Shown one piece after another: positions 8,197 through 16,821 of a DNA stretch of 64,000 nt (position 1 is the stretch's first letter; every line of letters begins with the position of its first letter). The stretch is from Lactobacillus sp. (GTDB lineage: Bacteria > Bacillota > Bacilli > Lactobacillales > Lactobacillaceae): the NCBI GenBank assembly GCA_030530865.1, contig JAUMUC010000001.1, positions 62,001 to 126,000 of the forward strand, in the 5' to 3' direction. The notes under the pieces were generated by a model. That model ran no database searches. It was not told where the DNA came from and saw only the letters and a program-made list of their open reading frames with translations. The position numbers and the translations under genes are program-made.

Positions 8197-9021
8197 GTGA
8201 TTACTATTAAATCAAATCGTGAATTGAAGGGTATGCAAGCTTCAGGTCGTTTATTGGCACGGCTTTTTGAAGGTTTGCGTGATGTTATTAAGCCCGGTAT
8301 TTCTACTTGGGAAATTGAAGAATTTGCCCAAAAGTTTATGAAAGAAAATGGTGGCCGACTTTCTGAACAAGGATTTGAAGGTTATCGTTATGGAACTTGT
8401 GTGTCAGTTAACGACGAAGTTGCCCACGCAACACCAAGAAAAGATTTATTCTTGAAAAATGGTGATGTTGTTAAGGTTGACGTTACTTGTAATTTAGATG
8501 GTTACGAAACTGACTCATGCACCACTTATCCAGTTGGAGAAATTTCAGAAGAAGACAAGCGTTTGATCGAAGTGACCAAGAAGGCAATGTACTTGGGTAT
8601 TGATCAAGCTGTTGTTGGTAACCGAATCGGTGATATCGGTGCGGCTATTCAAAAGTACGTTGAAGAAGAAAATGGTTTTGGGGATGTACGTGAATTAATT
8701 GGACACGGAATTCAACCAACCATTCACGAAGATCCAGAAGTGCCACACTGGGGTACAGCAGGTCGTGGTTTGCGACTTAGAGAAGGTATGACTATTACGG
8801 TTGAACCAATGGTACAAGCTGGTGGTGATTGGAGAATTAAGCAAAAGAGTGTTGATGATCCAACTGATGATTGGGTTTACTACTCAACCATGGATGGTTC
8901 TAAATGTGCTCAATTTGAACACACTTTTGCAATCACCAAAGATGGTCCAAAGATTTTGACATTACAAGAACCATTTGATGGTTACGAAAAATATCTTCCC
9001 CACTTTGATGAATTGGATTAA
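8197..9021 (+). CDS. map: methionine aminopeptidase, type I
   Basis: The 274-residue enzyme removes N-terminal methionine from nascent proteins. The metal ligands are visible: two Asp in KVDVTCNLDGYETDSCTTY (about 96-108), His in LIGHGIQPTIHE, Glu in ITVEPM and the final Glu in QFEHTFAIT. The start is GTG at 8197, 7 bases after AAGGAGAT. The stop overlaps the next ATG by one base, coupling it to the YihY-type gene. The HEDPEVPHWG insertion after the His ligand is seen in lactobacillar MetAPs. Confidence 0.95.
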   Translation: MITIKSNRELKGMQASGRLLARLFEGLRDVIKPGISTWEIEEFAQKFMKENGGRLSEQGFEGYRYGTCVSVNDEVAHATPRKDLFLKNGDVVKVDVTCNLDGYETDSCTTYPVGEISEEDKRLIEVTKKAMYLGIDQAVVGNRIGDIGAAIQKYVEEENGFGDVRELIGHGIQPTIHEDPEVPHWGTAGRGLRLREGMTITVEPMVQAGGDWRIKQKSVDDPTDDWVYYSTMDGSKCAQFEHTFAITKDGPKILTLQEPFDGYEKYLPHFDELD

Positions 9022-9962
9022 TGGGAATTAAGAACCAAGTTCAAGCACCAAAAGAAGATTATCAAAGAGGATTCAGTGAATTCCTGAAAAATTTCAGTAC
9101 AGCTTTGGCACAAGGGGAAATTATCCAAAGCGCAATTGTGATTGCTTACTATGCACTCTTTTCAATTTTTCCAATCATCATTATTATTGGAAACTTGATT
9201 CCAATGCTACATATTTCTGCTAGCACAATTGAAGAATACTTAACTTTGCTTTTTCCAAGCCAAGTGGAAGCATTCTTATTGCCAATCGTTAAGTCACTGT
9301 TAACGTCAAAAAGTAATGGTTACTTGAGTTTCGGTGTGTTGGTAGCGATTTGGTCATTTTCTTGTTTGATTAATGCCATTAGAATTGGAATGAATCGAAT
9401 TTATGGAGTGCACGGTGAAGAATTGAAGCAAAACTTTTTGCAGTTTTTGTGGGTTAGAACGCTGACTGTTTTAACGACAACAGCTATTATTCTATTATTT
9501 ACTTTAGTAGGTGTGGTTTTCATCTTCGGTCAACAAATTTTGGGGATCGTTAAACCAGTATTAACCAACACTTTATTCTTGCAAATTCAAAAAGTGTTAA
9601 GCTTCAAATATCACGTTGTGATGATTTTGCTAATCATTGTAATCTTCTATTTCAATCGTGTTTTACCAAATATAAAAATAAAAAAGCCAGCCATTTGGCC
9701 CGGCTTAGTTACAACCGTTGCTGGATGGTGGCTACTATCTTTTGCATTTAGTTGGTATTTACGTAATTTTAACATCGGTTGGCAAAATTATGGTATCATT
9801 GGGATATTCATAATGTTTATGTTTTGGTTATACATGTTAGCTTTAATTATGTTGATTGGTACTTGTATCAACGCAGCAATCGTAACTATGCGACATGGCG
9901 ATTTAAACTATTCATATACGACAATTGTGAAGAAGGAGAAAAATAATATTGATGAAAGTTAG
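9021..9962 (+). CDS. YihY/virulence factor BrkB family membrane protein
   Basis: The 313-residue protein has about six membrane helices and the family landmarks: [24 protein letters not shown] near residue 28, [12 protein letters not shown] near 95, and the C-terminal [23 protein letters not shown]. The YihY/BrkB family was once mislabelled ribonuclease BN; its function in Gram-positives is not settled. It is coupled to map by a TAATG overlap and overlaps galU by 11 bases, suggesting one transcription unit. Confidence 0.85.
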   Translation: MGIKNQVQAPKEDYQRGFSEFLKNFSTALAQGEIIQSAIVIAYYALFSIFPIIIIIGNLIPMLHISASTIEEYLTLLFPSQVEAFLLPIVKSLLTSKSNGYLSFGVLVAIWSFSCLINAIRIGMNRIYGVHGEELKQNFLQFLWVRTLTVLTTTAIILLFTLVGVVFIFGQQILGIVKPVLTNTLFLQIQKVLSFKYHVVMILLIIVIFYFNRVLPNIKIKKPAIWPGLVTTVAGWWLLSFAFSWYLRNFNIGWQNYGIIGIFIMFMFWLYMLALIMLIGTCINAAIVTMRHGDLNYSYTTIVKKEKNNIDES

Positions 9963-10848
9963 AAAAGCGGTTATTCCTGCAGCTGGATTAGGAACTAGAT
10001 TTTTACCTGCAACTAAGGCAATGCCAAAAGAAATGTTGCCAATCGTTGATAAGCCAACTATTCAATTTATCGTTGAAGAAGCTAAAAAGAGTGGCATCGA
10101 AGATATCTTAATCGTTACTGGTAAGAGCAAGCGTCCAATTGAAGATCACTTTGACTCAAACCCAGAACTTGAACAAGATTTGGAAGCTACTGGTAAGATC
10201 GAATTGTTGAACTTGACTCAACACATCACTGACTTGGGTGTTAACTTGTACTACACCCGTCAACCACACCCACGTGGCCTTGGGGATGCTATTATGCATG
10301 CTAGAAGTTTCGTTGGTGACGAACCATTTGCAGTTATGCTTGGTGACGACTTGATGAGTGATGAAGTGCCTTTGACTAAGCAATTGATCGATCGTTACAA
10401 TGTGACTCATGCATCAACTATCGCAGTTATGCAAGTACCTCATGAAGAAATTTCTAAATATGGGGTAATTGAACCTGATAGTGAAATCGAACCAGGTTTG
10501 ATTAACGTTAAGTCATTCGTTGAAAAACCAAAACCAGAAAATGCACCAAGTGATTACGCAATCATTGGTCGTTACTTATTGACTCCAGAAATCTTTGATA
10601 TCTTGGCACACCAAAAGCCAGGTAAGGGTGGAGAAATTCAATTAACTGATGCCATCGACACTATGAACAGAACTCAACGTGTCTTTGCTCACGTATTTAA
10701 GGGTGAACGTCATGACGTTGGTAACAAAGAAGGTTACCTTGAAACTTCAATTGAATATGGTTTGACTCACCCAGAAACTAAAGATGCATTGAAAGAATAC
10801 ATCTTGGACTTAGCTAAGAAGCTTGAAAAAGATTCTAAACAAAAATAA
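9952..10848 (+). CDS. galU: UTP--glucose-1-phosphate uridylyltransferase
   Basis: The 298-residue protein starts [22 protein letters not shown], the nucleotide-binding signature of GalU, then has [19 protein letters not shown] and [19 protein letters not shown], all diagnostic. It makes UDP-glucose for glycolipid, teichoic acid decoration and polysaccharide synthesis. I choose ATG at 9952 with AAGGAG at 9933-9938; a TTG three bases earlier is also in frame. It overlaps the YihY-type gene by 11 bases and the convergent 86-residue gene by 14. Confidence 0.96.
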   Translation: MKVRKAVIPAAGLGTRFLPATKAMPKEMLPIVDKPTIQFIVEEAKKSGIEDILIVTGKSKRPIEDHFDSNPELEQDLEATGKIELLNLTQHITDLGVNLYYTRQPHPRGLGDAIMHARSFVGDEPFAVMLGDDLMSDEVPLTKQLIDRYNVTHASTIAVMQVPHEEISKYGVIEPDSEIEPGLINVKSFVEKPKPENAPSDYAIIGRYLLTPEIFDILAHQKPGKGGEIQLTDAIDTMNRTQRVFAHVFKGERHDVGNKEGYLETSIEYGLTHPETKDALKEYILDLAKKLEKDSKQK

Positions 10849-11095
10849 TTGCACCATCTTTGATCTGAAGACCAAAGAGTAATTGATCGGTGTAACGAAT
10901 AACTAGTTGCTTATGCTTATTTTTAGATAAGATGGCAACTAGTTTTTCTTTTGTCATCGCTTTTTCACCAGTGATAAAGTTAACGCCATCCTTAGTAATA
11001 GTTATTTTACTTAATGGATGTTCCAAATCTAATAGGTAGAGCTTGCTTGATGGTTGTAGGCTTGATAATAAAAGTAAACAATCAGTAATTCGCAT
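10835..11095 (-). CDS. uncharacterised 86-residue protein
   Basis: I do not recognise this family. The small protein has no membrane helix; the centre is rich in Lys and short beta-like stretches ([37 protein letters not shown]). A good AAAGGA ribosome binding site stands 10 bases before the ATG at 11095, which supports a real gene. It is convergent with galU (14-base overlap) and divergent from the mevalonate cluster, so it has its own promoter in 11096-11193. No function is proposed. Confidence 0.6.
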   Translation of the reverse strand: MRITDCLLLLSSLQPSSKLYLLDLEHPLSKITITKDGVNFITGEKAMTKEKLVAILSKNKHKQLVIRYTDQLLFGLQIKDGAIIFV

Positions 11096-11193
11096 ATCTT
11101 AATTTCCTTTAAAGAATAAAAACAATTCAACATATTTTGATATTTTTAGATAATATATTATTGTATTACTAAATAACTCATACTGGAGGATTT

Positions 11194-12312
11194 ATGGATA
11201 AGATTTATATTGTCGGCTATGGACGAACACCTTTTGGAAATTACAAGGGGCAACTTGCCCACTATAGTGCGGTTGATTTAGGTCAAAAGGCACTAGTTGG
11301 CACATTAGAAAAATCCAAGATTGATGCCAAGATTGTTGATGCACTTTACTTAGGAAATGTTTATGGGGCAGGATTAGGTCAAAATATTGCCCGCCAAATT
11401 AGCATCAAATCCGGCATGAGGGAAGACTCATATGCAACCACAATCAATGAAGTTTGTGGCTCAAGTTTAAAGGCAGTCCGTTTGGCAATGGGCTCTATTT
11501 TGATGGGGGATGCAGAAGTAATCGCTGTTGGTGGTGCCGAAAGCATGACTAACGCCGCTTATGTAACCGATAAAGAAATGACCTTCAAGAAGAGTACTTT
11601 GTTCCAAGACGGTTTGATTGACGCTTTTTCTGGTGACTTAATGGGATTGACTGCTGAAAGAGTAATTAAAGAAAAGCATGTCGATAAAACTGAATTTGAA
11701 GAATTTGCCGTTGAATCTCATCACAAGGCTGCTAAATCACGTGATTTATTAGCTAAGGAAATTATTCCTTTGCCGGAACTAGATCACGATGAAAATGTGA
11801 AAGCAGACACTAGTTTAGAAGCTATTCGGGAATTAAAGCCTGCCTTTGATGGCGACATTACCGCTGCTACTGCCAGCCCATTATCTGATGGTTCCAGCAT
11901 GGTAATTATCGCTTCTGAAACTGCAGTCAAAAAGTATAATTTAGAAGTACTTTGTCAAATTAAGGCCTATGCCGAAACTGGTTTTAATCCAGCTCAAATG
12001 GGATATGGACCAAAAGTTTCTATTGAAAAGCTATTAAATAAAGAAGCAGAAACAGTTGCTGATATCGACTTCTTCGAAATTAACGAAGCCTTCAGTCCAA
12101 CAACTGTGGCGGTATACCGCGATTTGGCAATTCCCAAGAGCAAGGTTAACCAATGGGGTGGTGCGTTGAGTATTGGCCACCCATTAGGAGCAAGCGGTAC
12201 ACGTTTAGTTGGTACTGCTGTCAATCAATTGCTAACGCTTGACCAACATAAAGCCATTGTTAGCATATGTATTGGCGGGGGCTTAGCAATCAGTATGGAG
12301 CTAGTTAGATGA
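11194..12312 (+). CDS. acetyl-CoA C-acetyltransferase (thiolase), mevalonate pathway
   Basis: The 372-residue protein is a type II thiolase. The acylation Cys lies in NEVCGSSLKAV near residue 88, NEAF in the second half, the His in IGHPLGASGTRL near 330, and the second catalytic Cys in SICIGGGLAISME at the C-terminus. It condenses two acetyl-CoA to acetoacetyl-CoA, the first step of isoprenoid synthesis by the mevalonate route. It is slightly shorter than typical (about 390). A strong TGGAGG site precedes the ATG. It overlaps HMG-CoA reductase by four bases (ATGA). Confidence 0.94.
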   Translation: MDKIYIVGYGRTPFGNYKGQLAHYSAVDLGQKALVGTLEKSKIDAKIVDALYLGNVYGAGLGQNIARQISIKSGMREDSYATTINEVCGSSLKAVRLAMGSILMGDAEVIAVGGAESMTNAAYVTDKEMTFKKSTLFQDGLIDAFSGDLMGLTAERVIKEKHVDKTEFEEFAVESHHKAAKSRDLLAKEIIPLPELDHDENVKADTSLEAIRELKPAFDGDITAATASPLSDGSSMVIIASETAVKKYNLEVLCQIKAYAETGFNPAQMGYGPKVSIEKLLNKEAETVADIDFFEINEAFSPTTVAVYRDLAIPKSKVNQWGGALSIGHPLGASGTRLVGTAVNQLLTLDQHKAIVSICIGGGLAISMELVR

Positions 12313-13460
12313 AATTCTATGAGCTATCGCCCGATGAGCGACGTAAACAATTAGGTTTAAGTGCCAAAGAAAATTTGGCAGATGTTGATGCCTTATCTGA
12401 AAATGTCATTGGCAAATTGACTTTGCCATTGAGTGTAATTCCAGATTTTGAAGTTAACGGCAAAAGCTATTGCCTACCATTATCAACTGAAGAGCCTAGT
12501 GTAGTTGCTGCAATTAACAAGGCCAACTCAATTTTTAAAAAGCATGGCAAATTAACAGCCTCAGCCAATCGAACTGGCATCTGGGGACAAATTTTTGTTC
12601 AAAAGCCAGCAAAAAAACTAGATTTAAATGGCTATATTAGTGTAGCTAATGAGCATTTTGAGAGCCTTGTTAAGCATGGCGGTGGTGTGAGAAAGCTAGA
12701 ACAAACTGAAGTCCTTGATTTACTCTGTATTAAAGTTTTAGTTGATCCTAGTGAAGCGATGGGGGCTAATTATACGAATTCGATTTTAGAGTTCTTAAAA
12801 GACCGCATTTGCGAAGATTTTGACTTAATTGGGTATTATGCCATTTTGAGTAATTACCCTAGTCAAATGACCCATGCCCAAGTGCAATTGCCCGTTGAGG
12901 TTTTAGGACAAAAGGCTTGTGAACGACTAGTCTTATTGAGCAAAATTGCTGAAGTCGATCCTTATCGAATGGCAACCCACGTAAAAGGAATTATGAATGG
13001 CGTTGACGCTGCCTTAATCGCTACCGGTAATGATTATCGTGCTGTTGAAGCAGCTGTTTCTCGCTTAAGTTCATTGGCTAAATGGAAAATTGTTGCCGAT
13101 AATTTAGTTGGTGAAATTGACTTGCCAATGCCAATTGGGGTTGTTGGTGGTTCCATATCTGCTCGCCAAGATGTAAAGGAAGCCTATCACTTATTAGGAA
13201 AAATTAATGCAGATACTTTGGCAGAATTAATCACTGCTGCCGGTTTGTGTAGCAATTTTTCAGCTTTATTAGCAATTTCAACTACCGGAATTCAAGCTGG
13301 ACATATGAAATTGCAAATCAAGAATGTCTTGCAAAATTTAGATGCAAATAACGAAGAAAAGCAACTAGTTAAGGATATGATGTTAGCTAAAAAGCAATAT
13401 ACGGAAACTAGTGCCAGAAATTTTTTGAAAGAGGTTAGAAAGAATGACAGTCGGAATTGA
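12309..13460 (+). CDS. mvaA: hydroxymethylglutaryl-CoA reductase, class II
   Basis: The 383-residue protein reduces HMG-CoA to mevalonate. Visible motifs are SENVIGKLTLPL (the ENVIG motif, substrate side), EAMGANYTNSI (cofactor side, with Glu where Asp is usual), THVKGIMNGVDA (catalytic Lys), IATGNDYRA (catalytic Asp) and IQAGHMKL (catalytic His), so the active site is complete. Length is at the short end of bacterial class II enzymes. It lies between thiolase and HMG-CoA synthase with overlaps at both ends. The later mevalonate genes are not in this window. Confidence 0.95.
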   Translation: MKFYELSPDERRKQLGLSAKENLADVDALSENVIGKLTLPLSVIPDFEVNGKSYCLPLSTEEPSVVAAINKANSIFKKHGKLTASANRTGIWGQIFVQKPAKKLDLNGYISVANEHFESLVKHGGGVRKLEQTEVLDLLCIKVLVDPSEAMGANYTNSILEFLKDRICEDFDLIGYYAILSNYPSQMTHAQVQLPVEVLGQKACERLVLLSKIAEVDPYRMATHVKGIMNGVDAALIATGNDYRAVEAAVSRLSSLAKWKIVADNLVGEIDLPMPIGVVGGSISARQDVKEAYHLLGKINADTLAELITAAGLCSNFSALLAISTTGIQAGHMKLQIKNVLQNLDANNEEKQLVKDMMLAKKQYTETSARNFLKEVRKNDSRN

Positions 13461-14598
13461 TCGAATCGGATTTTTTACCCCTAATAAATATTTAGATATG
13501 CATGAATTGGCTGAGGCCAGAAATGTTGATGTGAACAAATTTTTGATCGGAATTGGTCAAAATAAGATGGGGGTAGCTGATGAAGCTACTGATGCGGTGT
13601 CAATGGGGATCAACGCTACCAAAGAATTTATTGATGAGATTGATATTTCAAAAATCGGTTTATTGATTTTTGGAACTGAATCAAGTGTTGACCAAAGTAA
13701 GTCGGCTTCACTCTTTTTGAAGAAAGCTTTGAACTTACCAGCTGAAATTAGAACTTTTGAATTAAAAGAAGCTTGTTTTGGATTAACCGCTGCGATTTTT
13801 ACCGCTAGAGATTACTGTTTGGCACACCCAGATAAAACTGCCTTAGTTGTGGGTAGTGATATTGCCAAGTATGGTTTAAATACTGCTGGTGAAGTAACTC
13901 AAGGTGCGGGAGCAATTAGTTTGTTAATCAAGCAAGATCCAAGTATTATGGAAATTTTACCTGGTGAAAGCTCATATTCAGATGATATTGATGACTTTTG
14001 GCGTCCAAACGACCACCGCACTGCTTTGGTCGATGGTCACTACTCAATGCAAATCTATCTTGATTTCTTCAAGCACTGCTTTGACAACTACTTAGCTAGT
14101 TCCGACTTAACATTAGCTGACTTTGAAGCTTTAACTTTCCACTTGCCATTTACCAAGATGGGCTTGAAGGCACTTCGCCAAGTGTTAACCGATGAAGTTA
14201 GTGAAAAGTTGACGAATAATTTCGAATTATCAACCAAGTATTGCCGAGAAGTTGGAAATTGTTACACTGCAAGTTTATACATGTCAGTCTTAAGTTTATT
14301 AGAACATGGTGACTTAAAAGCTGGTTCATTAATCGGTATGTTCTCTTATGGTTCAGGAGCAATGGGAGAATTCTTTGCTGGAAAATTGGTTGAAGGCTAT
14401 GAAAAGCAATTACACTTCGATCAACACCAAGCAATGCTTGATGCAAGAAACTCCTTAACAATTGATGAATATGAAGAAACTTTCACCAAAGCTTTGGCAG
14501 ATCAACCTGAACAAAGCAAATTAACTTCTAGTGAAGCTAGCGGAACTTGGTATTACGCTGGAAATCAAGACTACAAACGACAATATAAGCAAAAATAA
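13444..14598 (+). CDS. mvaS: hydroxymethylglutaryl-CoA synthase
   Basis: The 384-residue protein condenses acetyl-CoA with acetoacetyl-CoA. It begins VGIDRIGFFTPNKYLDMHELA, carries the nucleophile Cys in LKEACFGLTAA near residue 112, and the His in TFHLPFTKMG near 233; the general-base Glu region DEATDAVSMG is near 41. Length matches bacterial MvaS. The ATG at 13444 lies 17 bases inside the end of mvaA with AAAGAGG upstream. A terminator follows, so the cluster is a three-gene operon. Confidence 0.96.
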   Translation: MTVGIDRIGFFTPNKYLDMHELAEARNVDVNKFLIGIGQNKMGVADEATDAVSMGINATKEFIDEIDISKIGLLIFGTESSVDQSKSASLFLKKALNLPAEIRTFELKEACFGLTAAIFTARDYCLAHPDKTALVVGSDIAKYGLNTAGEVTQGAGAISLLIKQDPSIMEILPGESSYSDDIDDFWRPNDHRTALVDGHYSMQIYLDFFKHCFDNYLASSDLTLADFEALTFHLPFTKMGLKALRQVLTDEVSEKLTNNFELSTKYCREVGNCYTASLYMSVLSLLEHGDLKAGSLIGMFSYGSGAMGEFFAGKLVEGYEKQLHFDQHQAMLDARNSLTIDEYEETFTKALADQPEQSKLTSSEASGTWYYAGNQDYKRQYKQK

Positions 14599-14619
14599 AA
14601 GCCAGTAATGGCTTTTTTT
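14597..14619 (+). terminator. rho-independent terminator after mvaS
   Basis: AAAGCCA / TGGCTTT stem with GTAA loop and a run of seven T. Confidence 0.8.
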
Positions 14620-14639
14620 CATGTTTAAAACTAAATTTG

Positions 14640-14656
14640 GTTACATTTTCTTCACA
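14640..14656. promoter_or_regulatory. 11-bp-spaced direct repeat, possible OmpR-family binding site
   Basis: GTTACA at 14640-14645 and TTCACA at 14651-14656 are direct half-sites with 11-base spacing, the pattern bound by PhoP or WalR-type response regulators. On the other strand it reads TGTGAA-N5-TGTAAC. It lies 46 bases before the glycosyltransferase start. The match is partial and unproven. Confidence 0.3.
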
Positions 14657-14702
14657 TTTATTTTTTAAACTGACGTTAATTCAATTTAAGGAGGGCAAGA
14701 TA

Positions 14703-16808
14703 ATGAGAAAACTCAAAAAGCTGGATTATTGGTTAGTCCTCATCCTAGTTTTAGCAGCCTTTTTATATGGCTATAATATCTGGAAAGCTGGGGATGCTAA
14801 CCAATACTACACTGCAGCGATTGTCTCAATGTCGAAAAGCTGGAAAGCTTTCTGGTATGGTAGTTTTGATCCAGCCAGTTTTATCACCGTGGATAAACCA
14901 CCAATTGCTTTATGGTTTATGGTGCTATGCGTAAAAATCTTTGGTTTCCATTCCTGGAGTATTGTTTTAAGTAGTGTACTTTTTGGAATCGGATCAGTTT
15001 ACTTAATTTATAAAATGGTGAAGCCATATTTTGGACGCTTAGCCGCCAATTTAGCAGCCTTGTTTATGACCTTAACTCCAACAGTAGTTGCCAATTCACG
15101 GACTAACAATATGGATGCAACACTAGTCTTCTTCTTACTGTTAGCAGGCTTCACTTTACAAAAGGCGGTTGCCAAAAAGAAGAGTTGGTTGGTATTAGTT
15201 GCCTTTGCATTAATTGGTGTCAGTTTTAACATCAAAATGTTGCAAGCTTTCATGGTCTTGCCAGCAATGTACTTATTCTACTGGGCAGCAACCAAAGCTA
15301 AGTGGACTAAGAAATTGGGTGTGACGATTTTTAGCACGATTGCCTTAGCAGTTTTCACCCTAGCATGGCCACTTGCAGTTGATAGTACCAGCAAGTCAAG
15401 TCGTCCTTATATTGGATCTAGTTCAACTAATTCAGTTTTGAATTTAGCCTTTGGATATAATGGTACGCAACGTTTACTTGGACAAACTACCGGTGTTGGT
15501 GGACGTTTCCCAGGTATGGGTAATAAATCAGGTAAGTCAAATAATAAACAATTTGGCAAGCCAAGCGGTAAGCCAAGTGGTAAAGCAACAGGAAAACTAA
15601 GTGGAAAACCAACGGGTAAGCCAACTGGTAAGTCAATGGGTAAGCCAAGTGGCAAACCAACAGGAAAAACAAGTGGAAAAAAATTCGGTAAGCAAATGGG
15701 TAAAAAGCCAAGTGGTAAGCAATTTTGTAAGCAAATGGGTAAAAAGCCAAGTGGCAAGCAATTTGGTATGAAACGTCCATCAGGTAAGCAAGCAGGTATG
15801 CAAAGACCAGGTGGTAAACAAGGTGGTATGGGAGCTAACAACATCTTCAATGTTGGTACAAAAGGTGTGACCCGTCTTTTCCAAACAGCTCTTGGACGCC
15901 AAATCTCATGGTTATTGCCACTAAGTCTCTTCGGATTCTTACTAGCTTACTACAATGAATGGAAGAAGAAGCGTGAGTTATTCAACCAACGCCAAAGCCA
16001 CTTACTTTACTGGATTGCATGGCTCTTGCCAATCGCTGCATTCTTCAGTATTGCGGGCTTCTTCCACCCATACTACACAATTATGTTAGCTCCAGCGATT
16101 GCTGTTTTAGCAGCTATCGGGATTTCATCCTACCTCGAAAATCGCTCAGACAAAGCCAACAAAGGTATCTTTAGCTTAGGATTAGCTACAACCTTCTGGC
16201 TACAAGCGTACTTTGTTTATGATTATTACCAATGGTTAACATACCTCTTACTTGCTGCAGGATTTATTGCAATTTTTGCAACTTGGTACTTAACCAAGAA
16301 GAATTGGCAAAAATTCGCAGTGACTGGTTTGTTAGCTGCTCCAGCCTTTTGGTCACTAACACCAACAATTTCTGCAGAAAGTGCTGCAGTACCAACTGCT
16401 GATCCTAGTTTACTTACTAGTGGTGGTAATACTGGATTTGATTCACAAAGTGTAGACGAAAGCGTTTATAAATACGTGACAAAGCATCAAGGCTCAGCTG
16501 AATACCTATTTGCCACAATGGATTCTAATTCAGCAGCTGCTTACATTATTAAGTCTGATAAAGCAGTCATGACGATTGGTGGATATAACGGTACAGATAA
16601 TGCCATCACTTTGAAGCAATTCAAGCAACTAGTGAAGGAAGGAAAAGTTAAGTACTTCTTGTTATCTGGCCGAACAGAAAACAGTTCAATTATTACTTGG
16701 GTTAAGAAGTATGGTAAAAAGGTTAGCTTGTCACAATCACAAACAAGCCAAGCTGGACCAATGGATAACTCAGGAACTCTCTACGATTTAACGCAGATTA
16801 AACAATAA
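14703..16808 (+). CDS. YkcB-like GT-C membrane glycosyltransferase with Gly-Lys-rich repeat insert
   Basis: The 701-residue protein belongs to the ArnT/PMT (GT39) type. After the first helix come YYTAAIVSMSKSWKAFWYGSFDP and VDKPPIALW, the classic extracytoplasmic catalytic loop. About ten or more helices follow, then a soluble C-terminal domain (about 560-701). Between helices, residues 272-379 form a low-complexity insert with 19 Gly-Lys dipeptides in PSGK/PTGK-type units, grading into a Met-Gly part. Other YkcB-like enzymes carry Gly-rich loops at this place, but the Lys content is striking. ATG 14703 has an ideal AAGGAGGGC site; an upstream in-frame start at 14637 is rejected. It should transfer a sugar from a polyprenyl phosphate carrier to an envelope acceptor, paired with the next gene. 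Confidence 0.85.
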   Translation: MRKLKKLDYWLVLILVLAAFLYGYNIWKAGDANQYYTAAIVSMSKSWKAFWYGSFDPASFITVDKPPIALWFMVLCVKIFGFHSWSIVLSSVLFGIGSVYLIYKMVKPYFGRLAANLAALFMTLTPTVVANSRTNNMDATLVFFLLLAGFTLQKAVAKKKSWLVLVAFALIGVSFNIKMLQAFMVLPAMYLFYWAATKAKWTKKLGVTIFSTIALAVFTLAWPLAVDSTSKSSRPYIGSSSTNSVLNLAFGYNGTQRLLGQTTGVGGRFPGMGNKSGKSNNKQFGKPSGKPSGKATGKLSGKPTGKPTGKSMGKPSGKPTGKTSGKKFGKQMGKKPSGKQFCKQMGKKPSGKQFGMKRPSGKQAGMQRPGGKQGGMGANNIFNVGTKGVTRLFQTALGRQISWLLPLSLFGFLLAYYNEWKKKRELFNQRQSHLLYWIAWLLPIAAFFSIAGFFHPYYTIMLAPAIAVLAAIGISSYLENRSDKANKGIFSLGLATTFWLQAYFVYDYYQWLTYLLLAAGFIAIFATWYLTKKNWQKFAVTGLLAAPAFWSLTPTISAESAAVPTADPSLLTSGGNTGFDSQSVDESVYKYVTKHQGSAEYLFATMDSNSAAAYIIKSDKAVMTIGGYNGTDNAITLKQFKQLVKEGKVKYFLLSGRTENSSIITWVKKYGKKVSLSQSQTSQAGPMDNSGTLYDLTQIKQ
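15516..15839 (+). repeat. Gly-Lys codon repeat tract inside the GT-C gene
   Basis: Degenerate 12-bp units (GGTAAGCCAAGT and variants) encode four-residue GK-PS/PT blocks, followed by longer units around GKQMGKKPS. Two neighbouring copies of the KKPSGKQF block lie at 15700-15770; one is followed by TGT (Cys) where the matching position elsewhere has Gly. Confidence 0.85.
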
Positions 16809-16821
16809 AGAGGTGATTTCA

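Noticed and set aside
15407-15850. 147- and 97-residue minus-strand frames opposite the glycosyltransferase
   Set aside because: They are mirror frames of the Gly-Lys repeat (Leu/Pro/Cys-rich periodic protein), lack ribosome binding sites and lie fully inside a well supported gene.
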